NCBI GenBank assembly: GCA_016201825.1
Contig: JACQCD010000044.1
Span: 1-48,653, forward strand
Direction: 5' to 3'
Length of the DNA stretch: 48,653 bases
Source: Nitrospirota bacterium
GTDB lineage: Bacteria > Nitrospirota > Nitrospiria > 2-01-FULL-66-17
Positions 8,327-15,533 of this stretch are shown in pieces. The translations under genes and the position numbers were made by a program. The notes under the pieces were generated by a model. That model was not told where the DNA came from and made no database searches. It worked only from the letters and a program-made list of their open reading frames with translations. Position 1 is the stretch's first letter; each line of letters starts with the position of its first letter.

Positions 8327-9064
8327 ATGAAGCGATGGCCCAGGACATTCGAATGTTTGGTGGTGGTGGTCGCCCTCTTTGGACTCGCGATCATGGCCAA
8401 TGCGGAGACTGCCCGGTTCGGAACCCCGAAGGAGGCCGAAGGGACTCGCGTCTTCAAGGCGACTGACCATCCCAACTACACCGGACAGTTTCACCTCCGA
8501 GGTCAGCGGGCCACCCTGGTCGGAGGCATGCAGGATCATTCGCCGTGGGACCATCTCGATTATGCGGGAAAGCACCTGACAACTGTGTCAGGGACCATCG
8601 ACATTGACGTGAACGAACTGACCAACACGGGGAAAGTCGTGGCCGAGTTTGTCGAAGGAGCCGACCGGTATCGGATCACGTTCGATCACTTTGCCGCCTC
8701 GCAGCCCTACCAAGATGGAGGAATTGCCACCAGGGTCTATGAGCATGGGGACTCGGGCAACGGTGACCCGCTGTATCCGAAGACCTGGCTGTACCTGGGC
8801 GGGTGGGGCACGGCGAGTCTGTGGAAGAACGATCAGATACTCTACAAAGACTATTCAGCCCACTTCATGGTGATGGAACGGTCGCGCGATCCCAATACCC
8901 ATGTGGTCCGCTATCCCGTGAAGCGGACGCTCCCCGGAGGGGAAACCGATCCCGCTGGGATGGAGATCGACCTCTGGGTTCGCTCAAAAGAGGCCAACAG
9001 CAAGAACTTTCCGCCGTTTGAAACCTTTATCCATCTCTACTGGGATGAGGTGACCTGGCGATAG
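8327..9064 (+). CDS. Exported protein of unknown function
   Basis: This 245-residue protein has a clear signal peptide: MKRWPR, a hydrophobic core (LVVVVALFGLAIM) and an ANA|ET-like cleavage site at about residue 26. The mature part is acidic and rich in Gly, Tyr, Trp and His, with no cysteine and no domain I recognise. GAGGAACGCTCCT precedes the ATG, giving a plausible ribosome-binding site. It sits in the accessory patch between hicBA and the ChrB-like gene, both on the same strand. Beta-rich segments such as ATLVGGMQDHSPWDH suggest a soluble periplasmic beta protein, which is inference only. Confidence 0.7.
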   Translation: MKRWPRTFECLVVVVALFGLAIMANAETARFGTPKEAEGTRVFKATDHPNYTGQFHLRGQRATLVGGMQDHSPWDHLDYAGKHLTTVSGTIDIDVNELTNTGKVVAEFVEGADRYRITFDHFAASQPYQDGGIATRVYEHGDSGNGDPLYPKTWLYLGGWGTASLWKNDQILYKDYSAHFMVMERSRDPNTHVVRYPVKRTLPGGETDPAGMEIDLWVRSKEANSKNFPPFETFIHLYWDEVTWR

Positions 9065-9191
9065 CCTACAACACGGCTCTCAGACGACCATGTGCAAGAT
9101 GGGGATTCCGTCATCGTGGGCGCGCTGAGCTCTGGATGAGCTCGACCGGTATGGGGCGGCGAAACTCTCTCACCAAAGACGGCAAGACACC

Positions 9192-9629
9192 ATGAAGTGG
9201 GTCACGCGGGAAGGCGCCAAAACGGATCGGGTGGCCTGTCCCTGGCTGATTCAACGCTTTATCGACCACGAAGCGGAGTTTCTCTTCGTGGCCAAGAGCC
9301 ACGTTCTGGAAACAACCCAACGGGTTGGGGGAAAATCCTTTGATGCCTCTGCGGCAGATTATACGCATCGAGGAAACCGCTGCACCTTTGAAGTCCTTCT
9401 TGAAGAGTTCAAGCTGGAAGATCCTGCGCTCCATCAGCTCGCGCGGATCGTGCATGGGGCCGATATTGAGGAGGAGCTCCATACCTGCCCAGAATCCGCT
9501 GGTCTTCTGGCCATTGCCCAGGGGTTTTTCGCAACCACGCCGGACGATCAAGAGAAATTAACACGGCAGTTTCCCGTCTATGATGCGTTATACGCCTATT
9601 GCCGGAACCTGACTGCTCGTGGCGCGTAA
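9192..9629 (+). CDS. ChrB-domain protein (chromate resistance-associated)
   Basis: This 145-residue protein matches the C-terminal ChrB domain almost from end to end: MKWVTREGAKTDRVACPWLI at the start, FIDHEAEFLFV, and PVYDALYAYCRNL at the end. In classical chr operons ChrB is a larger regulator of the ChrA pump; this is the stand-alone C-terminal domain, common in bacteria and of unproven function. Its last 11 bases overlap an MFS transporter, so the two are translationally coupled. No chrA is in the window, so chromate itself may not be the substrate. The ribosome-binding site is weak. Confidence 0.8.
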   Translation: MKWVTREGAKTDRVACPWLIQRFIDHEAEFLFVAKSHVLETTQRVGGKSFDASAADYTHRGNRCTFEVLLEEFKLEDPALHQLARIVHGADIEEELHTCPESAGLLAIAQGFFATTPDDQEKLTRQFPVYDALYAYCRNLTARGA

Positions 9630-10770
9630 TGGCTGGCTGACTTTCTTCGCCAAATCGGTCCGGACCTTTTCCTACGGCTCGCTGGGCGTCCTGTTCCCGG
9701 TCTACCTTACACAATTAGGCGTTGGACCACGTGGCCTAGGGATCGCGGTCACCCTGACGTTGCTGTCCAGTGCAGGGCTGACGTACGCCATCGCCCGCCC
9801 TTCGGCACGGCGCGGCCCGCGCACGCTCTTGATCGTGCTGGCTGGGCTGGGTGTTACCTCGGCGCTCCTGTTGATGTTCTTTCGCACCTCGTGGATCGTG
9901 GTACTCGCGGCCATGATCGGCAACCTGGCCGTGGGAACGGGCGAAACCGGGCCGTTTCTCTCCCTGGAGCAGGTGATCTTGGCGCGGACCACTTCCAGGG
10001 ACCGCTTGGGCAGCGTGATGAGTTTCTACAGCGTGGTGGGCTACGTGGCCGCGGCTCTCGGCGCCGCGTTGGTGAGCCTCAATGTAATCACCCCCCTGGT
10101 TCTGTTTGGCATTTCCCTGGTCAGTAGTATCGTGCAGATTGTTTCGTACGTGATGATGGAGCCCGAATCCAGGGCTCCCTTGCCCGAGCACCACGCCGGT
10201 GGTCTGCCGTCACGGCCACTCATTCGGCGTCTGGCGGCCCTGTTTGCGCTCGACTCGTTTGCAGGCGGATTCGTCATTCAAAGCCTCGTCCTATACTGGT
10301 TTCATTCACACTTCGGTCTGGATCTGGCTACACTCGGCTGGATTGCCTTCGGGACGCAGGGTCTTTCCGGGGTGTCTCTTCTATTGGCCCCGCCGCTGGC
10401 GCGGCGGTTCGGGCTCGTTCCGACCATGGTGTTTTCTCACCTCGTCTCCAATGTGTTCCTGATCGCGTTGGCGCTGGCTCCAACGGTAGGGGTGGCCGTC
10501 TCCTTGCTGTTTGTTCGGCACCTGCTCTCCCAGATCGATGTGCCCACGCGCCAGACGTTCCTGATGCTCGCGGTGGAAGACCACGAGCGGGACGGCGCAG
10601 CCACGTTCACCAACATGAGCCGGACCTTGGCGCAATCCATCAGCCCGGCGTTGACCGGCTGGGTGATGCTCGGTCTCTCGGTCTCCGCGCCGTTCGTCTT
10701 GGGAGGCGGGCTCAAGATCGCCTACGACGTCATGCTCTACGCCGCTGTGCGGAACGTTCGCCACAGGTAA
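9619..10770 (+). CDS. MFS transporter
   Basis: This 383-residue polytopic protein has about ten to twelve hydrophobic segments and a major-facilitator arrangement. A central cytoplasmic loop (about residues 180-200, rich in Pro, Glu and His) divides two halves, and the loops are basic (ARPSARRGPRT; LARRFG). Its GTG start lies inside the end of the ChrB-domain gene, which is a recurrent pairing. It probably exports a small molecule or oxyanion across the inner membrane; the specificity is not visible. A GC hairpin four bases after the stop may end the transcript. Confidence 0.8.
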   Translation: MARNGWLTFFAKSVRTFSYGSLGVLFPVYLTQLGVGPRGLGIAVTLTLLSSAGLTYAIARPSARRGPRTLLIVLAGLGVTSALLLMFFRTSWIVVLAAMIGNLAVGTGETGPFLSLEQVILARTTSRDRLGSVMSFYSVVGYVAAALGAALVSLNVITPLVLFGISLVSSIVQIVSYVMMEPESRAPLPEHHAGGLPSRPLIRRLAALFALDSFAGGFVIQSLVLYWFHSHFGLDLATLGWIAFGTQGLSGVSLLLAPPLARRFGLVPTMVFSHLVSNVFLIALALAPTVGVAVSLLFVRHLLSQIDVPTRQTFLMLAVEDHERDGAATFTNMSRTLAQSISPALTGWVMLGLSVSAPFVLGGGLKIAYDVMLYAAVRNVRHR

Positions 10771-10773
10771 GGT

Positions 10774-10795
10774 CTCTCGGGTAGGCTACCGAGAG
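10774..10795 (+). terminator. Hairpin after MFS gene
   Basis: CTCTCGGGTAG / CTACCGAGAG forms a near-perfect stem with one bulged base starting four bases after the stop codon. No T tract follows, so it may stabilise the 3' end rather than act as an intrinsic terminator. From here to 11009 no supported gene was seen. Confidence 0.45.
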
Positions 10796-11009
10796 TCGCG
10801 GCCGCGGTCGAATTGAGGTGTCCCCACACTGGGAGGGATCTAGGGAAGGGACTTTATGGGCGCTCTTGCTCGGTTCCTATCCGATTCGAGTGGGGGTGAC
10901 GCGACCACCGCGGGTGATGGGGCGGGCCGAGGCCATGGCGCATCAACACGTGTGCGGAGCGCCGCTGAGTCGTTTATCCGGGATTCGCGGGTTGCCCGCC
11001 CGGCCCAGA

Positions 11010-11474
11010 TCAGGCCGCCGGCTTTCGTTCGCTGCGCTCGTTCCCGGTATCCGCAAACTGTGGCGCGCACTTCTGCACCCACGTGACGATCACCCAGCAA
11101 CTTGAGGCGATGATGCCGATGACGAACATCCAGTTATAGACCGGTTTACCCACTTTGCCGAGCAGAGGACCGAGCACCAACAACAGGACTTGGTAGGCCA
11201 GCGGGAGCACCACCAGCGTGGAGGCCGGGACGACGATTTCGCGGAACGGGCCGAGCCCTTTCCATGCGTCGGATCGATCCGCCGCAATCTGACGGGCGCC
11301 CAGCAAGAGCGTGATCAGGGCGGCGCCATAGCCGATAAACTGCACAAGATTTGACGCCCGAAACTTCCCGACCATTGTTTCCCGGAAGAGCGGGATTTGT
11401 CCGAGAATCGCGGCGAACAAGGCCGCCAACGCGACGGCCACGCCATATTGCATTAACCACTTCTTGGTTTGCAT
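11010..11474 (-). CDS. Four-helix membrane protein of unknown function
   Basis: This is a 154-residue integral membrane protein with four hydrophobic segments (VAVALAALFAAILG; LVQFIGYGAALITLLLG; VVPASTLVVLPLAYQVLLLVLGPLLG; WMFVIGIIASSCWVIVTW) and a charged C-terminal tail. The ATG at 11474 is chosen because AGGAGG lies six bases upstream; a longer in-frame start at 11552 would add an arginine-rich segment with no ribosome-binding site. I recognise no family. It is transcribed against its upstream neighbour and has no obvious partner. Confidence 0.7.
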   Translation of the reverse strand: MQTKKWLMQYGVAVALAALFAAILGQIPLFRETMVGKFRASNLVQFIGYGAALITLLLGARQIAADRSDAWKGLGPFREIVVPASTLVVLPLAYQVLLLVLGPLLGKVGKPVYNWMFVIGIIASSCWVIVTWVQKCAPQFADTGNERSERKPAA

Positions 11475-11629
11475 TGCGTGCCTCCTGTGCGCTTGCCCCG
11501 CTTCGTAACGGCGGAGAAAACGTGTGCGCGATTCATCGCGAAGCGAACGCACGGAAGCCTACCATGCAACGGCGCGTTTGTCGTCTCGTCGTCGCGTCCT
11601 CCCCCGTTACCGTGGGGCGCGATGGTTCT

Positions 11630-11657
11630 AAGGGGACGGATCTATTTTCTCGATAAT
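11630..11657 (+). repeat. GGGGACGGAT-type short repeat, copy 2
   Basis: AAGGGGACGGATCTATTTTC followed by TCGATAAT, the partner of the copy at 8221-8248 in the same orientation 3.4 kb away. It lies in the roughly 300-base gap between the membrane protein (start 11474) and the nucleotidyltransferase (end 11775), in which nothing else was recognised. Confidence 0.65.
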
Positions 11658-11774
11658 TTCCGTCTGGGCTATTTAGCGACCGGCGAGTTCCCGCGGATAT
11701 CGACCCTCAGCCCTGCGTGAGCGAGCATCGTCATGAGCGCGTCCGTGGAGTGCCGAACGGTGGAACTGAGGGTG

Positions 11775-12257
11775 TCAGGAAAGGCCGCGCTCCTCGCGGA
11801 GCGCTTCTAACTCGGCGATGGCTTCCAGATCCTTGGGGCGGCCCGCCGCGCGTTTGACTTGGATGAGTCGATCCAGGCCGAGACAGCGACATCGAATGCC
11901 AAAGACCGTGAGGTCGATGCAATCAGGAAGAAGCGATTCATAGCTTCCTCCCCCGGCAATCTCACCGAATACATCAAGACTTCCGAGGGATGTGGTGAGT
12001 GTGAAGTTAAGCCCCCGCCGGATGGTCTCAACGTCCCAGTGAAATGGAAGGCCAGGCGGCGCGCCGCGAAGGTACGGCGCATAGGGCCTCAGCGCGGAAA
12101 CGAGGCGGACGATGTTTTCCGGCCCCCGCGAGTACACAATGTCAACATCTTCGGTCAGGCGGGCCGAGCCGTGGGCGGTGGCCGCCGCCCCGCCCACGAG
12201 GATGAACTCAACGCCCCCGTCGCGTAAGGCTTTCAGCAGACCTTCGAAATCGATCAT
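11775..12257 (-). CDS. Nucleotidyltransferase-fold protein
   Basis: This 160-residue protein has a polymerase-beta-type nucleotidyltransferase core: VGGAAATAHGSARLTEDVDI at residues 21-40 supplies the glycine-rich helix and the D-x-D metal-binding pair (D37, D39). It resembles the stand-alone nucleotidyltransferases used as toxins or regulators in MNT/HEPN-like and AbiEii-like modules, although no HEPN partner is adjacent. It overlaps the small upstream gene by four bases (ATGA), so the two form a bicistron. Its C-terminal LDRLIQVKRAAGRPKDLEAIAELEAL matches the end of many such proteins. Confidence 0.8.
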   Translation of the reverse strand: MIDFEGLLKALRDGGVEFILVGGAAATAHGSARLTEDVDIVYSRGPENIVRLVSALRPYAPYLRGAPPGLPFHWDVETIRRGLNFTLTTSLGSLDVFGEIAGGGSYESLLPDCIDLTVFGIRCRCLGLDRLIQVKRAAGRPKDLEAIAELEALREERGLS

Positions 12258-12445
12258 CGCCCGGCACGGCCCGCACGCCTCAGTTCTTCGGCAAACCGTT
12301 GGAGAGCCATCAGCTTCCGGAAGCGTTCGTCCACCGAGAGTTTCAGATTCTCCCGCAGTAGGGTCCGGTCGACATCACGCTTGTAGGCCTCGATCACCGG
12401 GTCGGGGTCGAGTTGAATCTCGCTTCGTTGTCGCTTTTCCGTCAT
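12254..12445 (-). CDS. Small helical partner of the nucleotidyltransferase
   Basis: This 63-residue charged helical protein reads MTEKRQRSEIQLDPDPVIEA, then KRDVDRTLLRENLKLSVDER and an arginine-rich end. Small proteins with a DVDRTLLRENLxLxxxER core often precede nucleotidyltransferase genes, and here the stop overlaps the next start. A toxin-antitoxin role or an accessory substrate-binding role is plausible but unproven. No DNA-binding motif is visible. Confidence 0.7.
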   Translation of the reverse strand: MTEKRQRSEIQLDPDPVIEAYKRDVDRTLLRENLKLSVDERFRKLMALQRFAEELRRAGRAGR

Positions 12446-12544
12446 CGCTCATCAACTCCGGGTGCCATGCTCATGCAACAAAATTCAATGACGAGCGTAT
12501 CGGAATGGCGAAACAAGTGCAAGGCGTGTTACAGGGTCCAAACC

Positions 12545-12610
12545 ATAAATACCCCGTTTGGGGGGTTGTGCGCTTTGTTCGGCTGCTCCAGAATGACACG
12601 TGTTCTGCGT
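12545..12610. repeat. Dispersed intergenic repeat, copy B
   Basis: AATACCCCGTTTGGGGGGTT (12548-12567), then a GC-rich spacer and CTCCAGAATGACACG ending at 12600. It shares the hairpin, the GGTTGT and the spaced CAGAATGA with copy C (15430-15495) and, less well, with copy A (1415-1480). It lies between the small partner gene and the hydrolase. Confidence 0.55.
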
Positions 12611-12673
12611 TCTGTTGGTGATTCCGTCGAGAAGGGCTTTGCGTCAGCGAACCGAGGATCGAGGGAGGTGCCC

Positions 12674-13360
12674 ATGGCGCTGAAGACTATGCCGTCGCAA
12701 TCAGAGCACATCGAGCGTCTTGTCCGCGTGCCCGCGGATGGGGTCACGTTGGAGGGGGCGCTGGTCATCCCCTCCGGGGCGCGGGGGATCGTGCTGTTCG
12801 CGCACGGCAGCGGGAGCAGCCGGCACAGCCCGCGAAATAATTTCGTTGCGCGCGCCGTGCAGGCCGGAGCGCTCGGCACGCTGTTGATCGACCTGCTCAC
12901 CGAGCAAGAGGACGCGACGTACGAGACGCGTTTCGACATCGACCTCTTGGCGCGTCGCTTGACCGCCACCACGGAGTGGCTCGGGAAGGAACCTGCCACG
13001 CAGCGCTTCGACATCGGCTATTTTGGTGCGAGCACGGGCGCAGCCGCGGCGCTGAAGGCGGCGGCCGCCCTGGGTCGGATCATCAAGGCGGTGGTGTCGC
13101 GTGGCGGACGGCCCGATCTGGCGGAGCCGGTGTTGGGCCGGGTTCACGCGCCCACGCTGCTGATCGTCGGCGGTTTCGATGACGTGGTGATCGACCTCAA
13201 TCGACAAGCCTACGCGCGGCTGACCTGCGCCAAAGAGCTGGTGATCGTTCCCGGGGCGACGCATCTGTTCGAGGAGCCCGGCACGTTGGAGGAAGTCGCC
13301 CGCCTCGCGACAGAATGGTTCGACCGCTATCTCGGTTCGGCCGGGCGAGGGAAACCCTGA
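12674..13360 (+). CDS. Alpha/beta hydrolase, dienelactone hydrolase-like
   Basis: This 228-residue serine hydrolase has an oxyanion-side FAHGSGSSRHSPRN segment (about residue 50), a nucleophile elbow GASTGAAAA (about residue 117), a likely acid in GGFDDVV and a catalytic His in GATHLFEEPG near the end. There is no signal peptide. GGGAGG lies five bases upstream of the ATG. Hydrolases of this subgroup are often fused or adjacent to phosphoribosyltransferases of the type encoded at 14229, which suggests a shared role, possibly in stress or nucleoside metabolism. The substrate is unknown. Confidence 0.82.
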   Translation: MALKTMPSQSEHIERLVRVPADGVTLEGALVIPSGARGIVLFAHGSGSSRHSPRNNFVARAVQAGALGTLLIDLLTEQEDATYETRFDIDLLARRLTATTEWLGKEPATQRFDIGYFGASTGAAAALKAAAALGRIIKAVVSRGGRPDLAEPVLGRVHAPTLLIVGGFDDVVIDLNRQAYARLTCAKELVIVPGATHLFEEPGTLEEVARLATEWFDRYLGSAGRGKP

Positions 13361-13377
13361 CCGTGGTTGGCTCAGGG
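13355..13377. terminator. Convergent hairpin containing both stop codons
   Basis: CCCTGA (13355-13360) and TCAGGG (13372-13377) form a perfect 6-bp stem with an 11-base loop. The left arm contains the TGA of the hydrolase and the right arm the TGA of the convergent DUF2934 gene. It is a plausible bidirectional terminator, though short and without a long T tract. Confidence 0.4.
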
Positions 13378-13653
13378 CGAAATTTTGGTGCGTGGGAGGA
13401 GCTGAGTGGGCGTCGTCGTGGCGCGGACACGAGTAGGCTTGGCGGAGACGTCAGTCGGCACCCGAAGTTGCGCGACGATCTGCCGCTCGGCTTCGAGCCA
13501 GTCTTCCACGTCATACCCGTGAGCTTTGCCCCGTTGCAGGTACAACTCATAAGCTCGTCGGGCGGTCCGCTCGTACAGCGACGGGTCGGAGATGCAGAAC
13601 TCGACGGATCGCGTAGTGGGTGCGGCAATGGTTCTCACTGGTCGTGTTTCCAT
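13372..13653 (-). CDS. DUF2934-like small protein
   Basis: This 93-residue protein has a helical core reading RTARRAYELYLQRGKAHGYD, followed by EDWLEAERQI. That is the DUF2934 signature found in many stress-related and symbiotic bacteria; its function is unknown. The ATG at 13653 is chosen over 13737 because GGAGGG lies nine bases upstream. The tail is rich in Thr, Pro and Arg and probably disordered. It converges on the hydrolase gene, sharing a hairpin at the stop codons. Confidence 0.75.
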   Translation of the reverse strand: METRPVRTIAAPTTRSVEFCISDPSLYERTARRAYELYLQRGKAHGYDVEDWLEAERQIVAQLRVPTDVSAKPTRVRATTTPTQLLPRTKISP

Positions 13654-14005
13654 GGTCGGGTACCCTCCGTTGCGTGTCGTATGTTGGTGGGCCTCTGACT
13701 CCAGATGACCTGATGACCTATAGATTATGTATACCACACACCGCCGTCGGAGGCGATTCCACGATCTGGGGGGAACGGATGATTTTCCGAGGGAGAGGTC
13801 TCACCCGATTTGGGGAGGGGTGTGATCACTCCTTTGCCTAACGGAATACACCGATCGGGGAATGGATGCGGTTTGGCGACTAGGGCATACTGCAAAAGGG
13901 AGGGATGGACGGTTGAGGTCGACATGATGGGAGAGATGACGGCCGGTGTGCGCGACCGACGCGGGGTTCCGCAGGTCGTCCAAGCGGCCGGCCGAGGAGC
14001 GGACG
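13654..14005. other. Gene-free stretch between divergent genes
   Basis: No supported gene was seen here; the short open frames in it have no ribosome-binding site and no family match. An AT-rich patch at about 13715-13738 could hold the minus-strand promoter for the DUF2934 gene, but no good -35 hexamer accompanies it. Confidence 0.5.
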
Positions 14006-14170
14006 ATGCCGATGTATGAATATGAATGTCAGACCTGCAAGAAAGTTTTTATGGTCGCGCTGTCGTTCGCCCAACACGACCACAACCGCGTGAAGTGTCC
14101 CGGTTGCCAATCGTCGGAGGTGAGGCAGTTGATCAGCAGTTTCATCGCCAAGACCGCCAGCAAGACTTGA
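14006..14170 (+). CDS. FmdB-type zinc-ribbon protein
   Basis: This 54-residue protein begins MPMYEYECQTC and carries two CxxC knuckles (CQTC and CPGC) that would bind one zinc, the arrangement of the FmdB/CxxC_CxxC_SSSS regulatory family. The end is basic and Ser/Lys-rich. GAGGAG lies six bases before the ATG. Such proteins are thought to be regulatory or nucleic-acid-binding; no partner is assigned. It leads a same-strand run with the phosphoribosyltransferase, BCAM0308-like and glgP genes. Confidence 0.85.
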   Translation: MPMYEYECQTCKKVFMVALSFAQHDHNRVKCPGCQSSEVRQLISSFIAKTASKT

Positions 14171-14228
14171 CCGACCTCGCACCGCCGAGGAGCGGGGGGG
14201 GCCGATGCCTTGGGGAGGAAAGAAGACC

Positions 14229-14876
14229 ATGGCCTTTCGAAATCGTGAGCAGGCCGCCGGCTTACTGGCCAAGCGGCTCGCCGCGTACCGCGGGCAGGCG
14301 CCGCTGGTGTTGGCCATCCCGCGCGGCGCTGCGCCCATGGCTCGGATCATTGCCGACGCGCTCGAGGGGGAGATGGACGTGGTGTTGGTCCACAAACTGA
14401 GGATGCCGGGTCAGCCCGAGTTGGCCATCGGCTCGGTCGATGAAACCGGCCAGGTCTATGTGGGAGAGTACGCCCGGGGTTTCGGCGTGAGCGATGAGGA
14501 TCTCGCTCAGGAAAAACAGGTGCAACTCGACACGCTTCGAAAACGCCGCGCGCTGTATTCCCCCGTGCATCCCCCGACCGATCCGTCCGGGCGCATCGTC
14601 ATTGTGGTGGATGATGGCATCGCCACCGGTTCGACCATGATCGCCGCTCTGCGCGCCATCCGTGCCAAGAAGCCCGCGAAGCTGATCGCGGCCACGGGGG
14701 TGGCCCCGCGAGACATCTTGGAGACGATCCGGGGCTTGGCCGACGAGGTGGTCTGCCTGGAGTCCCCCGAGGTCTTCTACGCGGTCGGAGAGTTCTTCGA
14801 CGAATTTGCCCAGGTGTCAGACGAGGAGGTCATCGAGGTTCTCAAACAGGGGCGCGCGAAGTCTCACACGCCGTAA
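14229..14876 (+). CDS. Phosphoribosyltransferase-family protein
   Basis: This 215-residue type I PRTase-fold protein has a PRPP-binding loop IVVVDDGIATGSTM (about residues 126-139) and, near the start, PLVLAIPRGAAPMA followed by DVVLVHKLRMPGQPELAIGS. It begins MAFRNREQAAGLLA with GGGAGG ten bases upstream; an upstream in-frame ATG at 14205 would add eight residues. This subgroup recurs beside dienelactone-hydrolase-like proteins such as the one at 12674, and the two domains are also found fused. The purine or other acceptor is unknown. Confidence 0.85.
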   Translation: MAFRNREQAAGLLAKRLAAYRGQAPLVLAIPRGAAPMARIIADALEGEMDVVLVHKLRMPGQPELAIGSVDETGQVYVGEYARGFGVSDEDLAQEKQVQLDTLRKRRALYSPVHPPTDPSGRIVIVVDDGIATGSTMIAALRAIRAKKPAKLIAATGVAPRDILETIRGLADEVVCLESPEVFYAVGEFFDEFAQVSDEEVIEVLKQGRAKSHTP

Positions 14877-14923
14877 CATCAAAGACAAGCGGGACGTCAG
14901 TCCCCGCCGGAAGGAGCGAGCCG

Positions 14924-15421
14924 ATGAAAGCACAGTCCAAGCCTGTCGGTCGGAAGGTCCCAAAGGACCATAGGGTCCAGGGCCCGACCGACGATGCGTA
15001 TCGATCCCGGGGCAAGCTTCCCGACCCGACCGTGTGTCCCACGTGCGGGGCCGTGTATCACGAAGGGCGGTGGACGTGGGCCGTGCGGCCTGCTGAGGCG
15101 CATCAGGAAACGTGTCCGGCGTGCCATCGAACGCATGACCGGTACCCGGCGGGGTTTGTGACGGTGAGCGGCCCGTTTCTCGGGACCCACCACGACGAGA
15201 TCCTGAACGTGGCCCGGAACGAGGAGAAGACCGCCAAGACCGAACACCCCCTCCGCCGGATCATGGCGATTGAGGAGCACCCCGACCGTCTGGTGATCAC
15301 GACCACCGACACGCACCTGCCTCGCCGGATCGGCGAGGCGCTCTCGCACGCGTACCACGGCACGCTCGACCTGCAATACGCGGACGAGGACCAGCTCATT
15401 CGAGTGAACTGGACGCGGTAA
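14924..15421 (+). CDS. BCAM0308-like zinc-ribbon protein
   Basis: This 165-residue soluble protein has a zinc ribbon formed by CPTCGAVYHEGRW and CPACHRTHD (about residues 38-66), followed by an alpha/beta segment rich in His and Asp (THLPRRIGEALSHAYHGTLDL). It matches the BCAM0308 family, a distant relative of the archaeal/eukaryotic NMD3 ribbon, as I recognise it. GGAAGGAGC lies just upstream of the ATG. Function is unknown; it is often seen in clusters of stress or fermentation genes, as here between the PRTase and glgP. Confidence 0.75.
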   Translation: MKAQSKPVGRKVPKDHRVQGPTDDAYRSRGKLPDPTVCPTCGAVYHEGRWTWAVRPAEAHQETCPACHRTHDRYPAGFVTVSGPFLGTHHDEILNVARNEEKTAKTEHPLRRIMAIEEHPDRLVITTTDTHLPRRIGEALSHAYHGTLDLQYADEDQLIRVNWTR

Positions 15422-15429
15422 GCGAGGGT

Positions 15430-15495
15430 GAAAGAATACCCCGTTCGAGGGGTTGTCCCGGTCGGGGTATCCGACGCAGAATGAGGCGCGTTTCA
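15430..15495. repeat. Dispersed intergenic repeat, copy C
   Basis: AATACCCCGTTCGAGGGGTT begins at 15435; GCAGAATGAGGCG follows with the same spacing as in copies A and B. It starts about ten bases after the BCAM0308 stop. An internal CCGGTCGGGGTATCCG makes a second small fold. Confidence 0.55.
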
Positions 15496-15533
15496 CCTTC
15501 GTGTGGTGAGCTACTCGGGGACGGGGACAGACC

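Noticed and set aside
10856-11086. A 76-residue plus-strand open frame in the gap after the MFS gene
   Set aside because: The composition is Ala/Arg/Ser-rich without a family match, and it runs into the minus-strand membrane protein; not supported.
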